Assembly (NCBI GenBank): GCA_041946675.1
Contig: JBHGAU010000022.1
Location: 1 to 35,335 of the forward strand
Origin: CAWBKV01 sp041946675
GTDB taxonomy: Archaea; Halobacteriota; Methanosarcinia; Methanotrichales; Methanotrichaceae
Direction: 5' to 3'
DNA length: 35,335 nucleotides
The position numbers were made by a program, and so were the translations under genes. Shown piece by piece: positions 31,695 to 35,335 of the stretch (position 1 is the first letter of the stretch; the number at the start of each line of letters is the position of its first letter). The notes under the pieces were generated by a model, which was not told where the DNA came from, ran no database searches, and worked only from the letters and a program-made list of their open reading frames with translations.

Positions 31695-32953
31695 GTCTCT
31701 ACCTCATGGCATTTCCAATAATGCTCTATGAGAAGCTCTCCCTGAGACCTATCGATAATCTTTCCTGTGCCAAAGAAATCTCCATTTTCAACGTTTATGG
31801 TAAATGCATCCTGTATCCAATCTGCGATCTGTCCATTTATTGAGCAGAATAAAGCACAACTATAAGATCCAGCTTTCAAGTTAAACTTCGGCCAGAAGCA
31901 TTCAAAAAAACCCTCTTTAAATATATCTAAAGTTTCAAAACCACTATCAACCGAGTTTAAATTCGTTAACGTATATCCAAGTTCTGTTTTTACATTAAAT
32001 GCGATATTTACTTGCGCCTCTTTAATGCTTTTTAAAGATTCATAGTAAATCCGGAAATATATCGACTCTCCAGAGATAACTTGATTTATTTTATTTCCAT
32101 TGCTATCAGATACTTCCACTTTAGTAAATTTAAGCAATTGGTTTCCAACCCGATCACTTCTATCAGATAAACTGCTATGGTTGATGAAGAATACATCTTT
32201 AACGTATTCTGCAATTACATCTTTTACTTCTCCACTGCATATAACCTTGCCTTTATCTAACAGTATCCCATAATTGCATAAATTTTGGACTGCAGCCATA
32301 TTATGGCTTACAAATAATATCGTTCGTCCTTCCTTTGCTACATCACCCATTTTCCCGAGGCATTTTTTCTGGAAGGCAATATCTCCGACTGCAAGTACCT
32401 CATCAATAAATAATATCTCAGGGTTCAGGTTAGCTGCTACCGCAAATGCTAGCCGAACATACATACCGCTTGAATAACGTTTTACTGGAGTGTCCAAGAA
32501 CCCCTCTATCTCTGAAAATCTCACAATTTCATCGAACTTCTCATCGATCTCCTGCTTTTTCATCCCCAAAATAGAGCCACTGAGGTAAATATTCTCCCTC
32601 CCAGTAAGCTCTGAGTGAAAGCCTGTGCCTACTTCCAATAGCGATCCGACTCGGCCATACAACTCCACTTGGCCTTCTGTAGGTGCCGTAATCCTAGATA
32701 GAATCTTAAGCAATGTACTCTTGCCTGAGCCGTTACGACCTATAATTCCAACTACCTCGCCCTGCTCTACCTCAAAGGAGACATCCTTCAATGCCCAGAA
32801 GTATTCATCCTCATTTCGCCGTTTCCTTAAGCGGTGCAATGGCTCGGATACAGCTCCAGAGAAGGCATCCCTGAATGTCCGATACGATTCGCGCTCACCG
32901 ATTCGATAGCGTTTGCCTAGATTCTGCACTTTTATAGCTATATTCGTGCCCAT
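31691..32953 (-). CDS. Polysaccharide ABC exporter ATPase with Wzt C-terminal domain
   Basis: 420 aa. ATPase half: Walker A GRNGSGKST (72-80), Q-loop region VGSLLEVGTGFH, signature YSSGMYVRLAF (160-170, SSGM instead of LSGGQ), Walker B ILFIDE (180-185), switch His217 in FVSHN. This is the TagH/Wzt/KpsT subclass that exports undecaprenol- or dolichol-linked polysaccharide. Residues about 250-420 form a beta-rich Wzt-C-like domain that in homologues recognises the finished, often methylated, chain end. The permease Wzm, usually adjacent, is not in the window. Abundant methyltransferases in the cluster suit a capped-chain recognition mechanism (inference). Confidence 0.92.
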   Translation of the reverse strand: MGTNIAIKVQNLGKRYRIGERESYRTFRDAFSGAVSEPLHRLRKRRNEDEYFWALKDVSFEVEQGEVVGIIGRNGSGKSTLLKILSRITAPTEGQVELYGRVGSLLEVGTGFHSELTGRENIYLSGSILGMKKQEIDEKFDEIVRFSEIEGFLDTPVKRYSSGMYVRLAFAVAANLNPEILFIDEVLAVGDIAFQKKCLGKMGDVAKEGRTILFVSHNMAAVQNLCNYGILLDKGKVICSGEVKDVIAEYVKDVFFINHSSLSDRSDRVGNQLLKFTKVEVSDSNGNKINQVISGESIYFRIYYESLKSIKEAQVNIAFNVKTELGYTLTNLNSVDSGFETLDIFKEGFFECFWPKFNLKAGSYSCALFCSINGQIADWIQDAFTINVENGDFFGTGKIIDRSQGELLIEHYWKCHEVET

Positions 32954-33053
32954 CTACACCACATATTGTTAATGGTTATCATATCTTTGTGAATAGAAAC
33001 GACTTTTTTTCATAAATCTCCAGAAATACGTTATCCGGCTAGCCTGCTAAAAT

Positions 33054-33902
33054 TCAATTTAGCTTTAGTCCTTTTATAAATTCCCTAATTTCATCGCCCA
33101 ATTCAGCGTCCTTCAAGCCTAGCTCAATATTCGCCTTCAACCAATCAGTCTTATTTCCTATATCGAATCTTCTGCCCTCGTATAAATGTGCATAAATTTC
33201 TTGTCGGGTAACCAATATCCTAAGGGCATCAGTAAGTTGAATCTCATTATTCTTTCCGGGTTTCGTATGCTTAATACACTCAAATATTTCTGGTGTTAGA
33301 ATGTATTCCCCGAGGATTGCCAGATTTGAAGGAGCTTCTTCTATTGTCGGCTTCTCAATAAAATCTTTTACAGCATAAGTGTTGCTGTCGATTTTCTCGC
33401 CTGATATTACCCCATAATGAATTACTCTGCTCATCGCAACTTTTTCTATGGCCACAACAGGGGTTTTAAATCTGGCATAAACACTATTGAGCTCTTTTAT
33501 GCAAGGTGGCTTCGTTATTGTATCTCCCAAGAGCAAAGCGAATGGCTCGTTATCTACAAAGGCTTCCGCGTTTAGCACCGCATTGCCAAGTCCATTGATC
33601 TCTTTTTGTCGAATATAAAAAATGTTTACTTTGCTCAATAAATCGTCTACAACGTCCGAATACTTATTATTTATTTTGGCATCTATTTTATCGAAGTAAT
33701 CCTCAATCGATCTCTTCCCTTTGCCTGTAATTATCAAAATATCTTCTATACCTGAATCCAATGCTTTCTCAATCACATACTGTATAACTGGTTTATGAAC
33801 TACGGGAAGCATTTCTTTGGGAATGGACCTGGTTAAAGGAAGGAATCTCGTGCCCAATCCGGCAGCCGGAACCACAGCTTTCTTTATCCGCGTCACCAAC
33901 AT
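33054..33902 (-). CDS. galU: UTP-glucose-1-phosphate uridylyltransferase
   Basis: 282 aa. Makes UDP-glucose from UTP and glucose-1-phosphate. The N-terminus IKKAVVPAAGLGTRFLPLTR followed by SIPKEMLPV is the nucleotidyltransferase signature; FALLLGDTI carries the metal aspartate; EKPTIEEAPSNLAI and GRRFDIGNKTDWLKANIEL are GalU-type C-terminal motifs. It starts inside the 3' end of ugd (10-nt overlap), consistent with one message; GTG 33896 is an alternative start. Supplies ugd and the glycosyltransferases. Confidence 0.95.
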   Translation of the reverse strand: MLVTRIKKAVVPAAGLGTRFLPLTRSIPKEMLPVVHKPVIQYVIEKALDSGIEDILIITGKGKRSIEDYFDKIDAKINNKYSDVVDDLLSKVNIFYIRQKEINGLGNAVLNAEAFVDNEPFALLLGDTITKPPCIKELNSVYARFKTPVVAIEKVAMSRVIHYGVISGEKIDSNTYAVKDFIEKPTIEEAPSNLAILGEYILTPEIFECIKHTKPGKNNEIQLTDALRILVTRQEIYAHLYEGRRFDIGNKTDWLKANIELGLKDAELGDEIREFIKGLKLN

Positions 33903-35161
33903 ACACCTTCATAAATAGCTGCATCTCTTCTTGCGCTCTCGATCCGTCTGCCATCGATAACCAATTTGCCTGCATAATTTAGGTTCTCAAATTCATCCCA
34001 TTCAGTAAGCAATAGCACTGCATCAGCATTCAGCGCTTCTCCTGGGGATTTGGCATATGTTATTTGTGGGAATAAAGCCCTGGTATTATCCATAGCTTTG
34101 GGATCGTAGGCGATTATGCAGGCACCCTCATCAAGGAGCTTTTCAATCACTATAATCGCTCTGCTATCTCGAATATCATCAGTATTGGGTTTAAATGCCA
34201 AACCAAGAATGCCGATCTTCTTACTATCAAGGCAGGGATAATATTTCTTAAGAATCTTTATTATTTGAAGCGGTTGGACATCATTGGTTTCAATTACTGC
34301 CCTTAAAACACGGGGATTCAAATCGATTTCTTCCATCTTTGAGACCAAAGCACGAATGTCTTTGGGAAAACATGAACCTCCAAAGCCTATTCCCGACCTG
34401 AAGAAAGCAGGATTGATTCTGCTATCCAAACCTACCCCTCTAAAAACTTCAGATGTATCTATACCCAATTTTTTACAAAGATTGCCTATTTCATTAGCAA
34501 AGCTAATCTTTGTAGCTAGAAAAGCATTGCTTGCGTACTTAATAGCTTCTGCGGTCTTGATATCAGTAAAAAGTTTTGGACTGGTGAAGGGCTCGTAAAT
34601 TTGCTCCATGATCTCTCTAGATTTTTTATCGCTCACACCTACAACTATTCTATCGGGATGGAAAAAATCGAAGACGGCATTGCCCTCTCGCAGGAATTCG
34701 GGGTTTGAAGCCAGCCCAAAGTCTTTAAAAGCCTTTTTTCCCGAATTCATTTCTAATTCAGTCTTTATGAATTCTTCAGTCGTCCCTGGTAAAACTGTGC
34801 TTTTAACTACTATGAGCTTAAAATCGTCCTGTGAGCTCAACCATCGGCCTAGAGATATACTGGCAGATTTTATATAATCTAAATTAATAGGACCATTACC
34901 ATCTGCTGGAGTGCCTACAGACAGGAAGGCCAGCTCTATATCGCTTGGTAGCTCGTCTGCATCATTTATCGCTGATAACTTACCCATATTTTTTCTGATT
35001 AAATCATCCAGCCCAGGCTCGAAAACAGGTGACTGTGAAGAGATTATTGCTCTTGTTTTTTTCTTATCGATATCAACGAGTACTACCTCATGGCCTAAAT
35101 CGGCGAGGCATGTTCCAGTCACAGTACCAACATATCCGCAGCCTATCACTGAGATTCTCAT
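33893..35161 (-). CDS. ugd: UDP-glucose 6-dehydrogenase
   Basis: 422 aa. Oxidises UDP-glucose to UDP-glucuronate with two NAD+. Rossmann motif VIGCGYVGTVTG (5-16), VGTPADGNG, VVKSTVLPGTTEE, NPEFLREGNAVFDFFHPDRI, catalytic C264 in GFGGSCFPKD, and GLAFKPNTDDIRDSR in the C-terminal UDP-binding domain. GAGGT stands 5 nt before the ATG. It is the first gene of the - strand polysaccharide cluster in view. A UDP-ManNAc dehydrogenase is the main alternative; linkage to galU favours UDP-glucose. Confidence 0.92.
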   Translation of the reverse strand: MRISVIGCGYVGTVTGTCLADLGHEVVLVDIDKKKTRAIISSQSPVFEPGLDDLIRKNMGKLSAINDADELPSDIELAFLSVGTPADGNGPINLDYIKSASISLGRWLSSQDDFKLIVVKSTVLPGTTEEFIKTELEMNSGKKAFKDFGLASNPEFLREGNAVFDFFHPDRIVVGVSDKKSREIMEQIYEPFTSPKLFTDIKTAEAIKYASNAFLATKISFANEIGNLCKKLGIDTSEVFRGVGLDSRINPAFFRSGIGFGGSCFPKDIRALVSKMEEIDLNPRVLRAVIETNDVQPLQIIKILKKYYPCLDSKKIGILGLAFKPNTDDIRDSRAIIVIEKLLDEGACIIAYDPKAMDNTRALFPQITYAKSPGEALNADAVLLLTEWDEFENLNYAGKLVIDGRRIESARRDAAIYEGVCW

Positions 35162-35294
35162 TCGTTACCTCAATCTACTCTAACTAAGACATCATTCTTT
35201 TGGTTAATTTAATTGGGACTTAGATATAGGTTTATTACATCCAAATAGCCGGAAAGGGTAAAATTGATTATGCCCTTATTTTAGGAAGAAATCA

Positions 35295-35332
35295 GGGCTA
35301 ATCCCCGCCATTTCAATGGCGGGATACAGCCC
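35295..35332. repeat. Nested hairpin near the window edge
   Basis: CCCGCCAT (35304-35311), loop TTCA, ATGGCGGG (35316-35323) is a perfect 8-bp stem; GGGCT (35295-35299) and AGCCC (35328-35332) form an outer stem around it. It lies 134 nt beyond the ugd start. Either a terminator of a gene outside the window or a terminal hairpin of a mobile element of the IS200/IS605 kind, which has such subterminal stems. Between 35162 and 35294 only the AT-rich ugd promoter region is seen. Confidence 0.6.
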
Positions 35333-35335
35333 GTA

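Overview
The window looks like a chromosomal stretch of a methanogenic or methane-cycling euryarchaeon of the Methanosarcinales type (Methanothrix/Methanoperedens-like). The evidence is Sep-tRNA:Cys-tRNA synthase beside a CysRS/tRNA-Cys pair, a homoserine O-acetyltransferase with C-terminal CBS domains, PEP synthase, archaeal TATA-box promoters, GGAGG ribosome-binding sites, and many ATGA gene overlaps. Assignment to a genus is inference.

Region 1 (1-6.5 kb) is a cysteine/methionine block. A tRNA-Cys lies only 2 nt ahead of cysS on the + strand and is followed by a DUF1805 gene. On the - strand is a tight operon: pscS (tRNA-dependent Cys synthesis, with an N-terminal helical extension), metY and metX.

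Region 2 (6.5-10.5 kb) looks like a metal/thiol locus. It holds a decayed cation/proton antiporter, an unusual protein with a signal peptide, a Cys-rich segment and a winged helix, a secreted protein with two Cys-rich repeats of identical spacing, a possible YHS-domain remnant, and a CPH-type (CopB-like) P1B ATPase. The same inverted repeat, TTCAC-N4-GTGAA, sits just downstream of the TATA box of both pscS and the winged-helix gene, suggesting a shared regulator.

Region 3 (10.6-13.9 kb) has one unrecognised protein, a structured-looking leader and ppsA.

Region 4 (14-20.5 kb) is the most system-like part. Three membrane-anchored NMT1/TauA-type substrate-binding proteins are encoded head to tail and directly precede a hybrid histidine kinase, with no transporter permease or ATPase. 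At least three decayed pieces of further copies lie in the array, and a winged-helix gene lies beyond it. I read this as a family-expanded, binding-protein-fed sensory system rather than a transporter.

Region 5 (20.5-35.2 kb) is a long - strand surface-polysaccharide cluster, visibly more AT-rich than the left half. It has ugd and galU (UDP-glucuronate supply), a Wzt-like ABC ATPase with no permease partner in view, five intact predicted methyltransferases, five glycosyltransferases, a DegT aminotransferase and a cupin. A methyltransferase-GT4 module is duplicated and one methyltransferase copy is a pseudogene. The right edge ends in a nested hairpin that may be a terminator or a mobile-element end.
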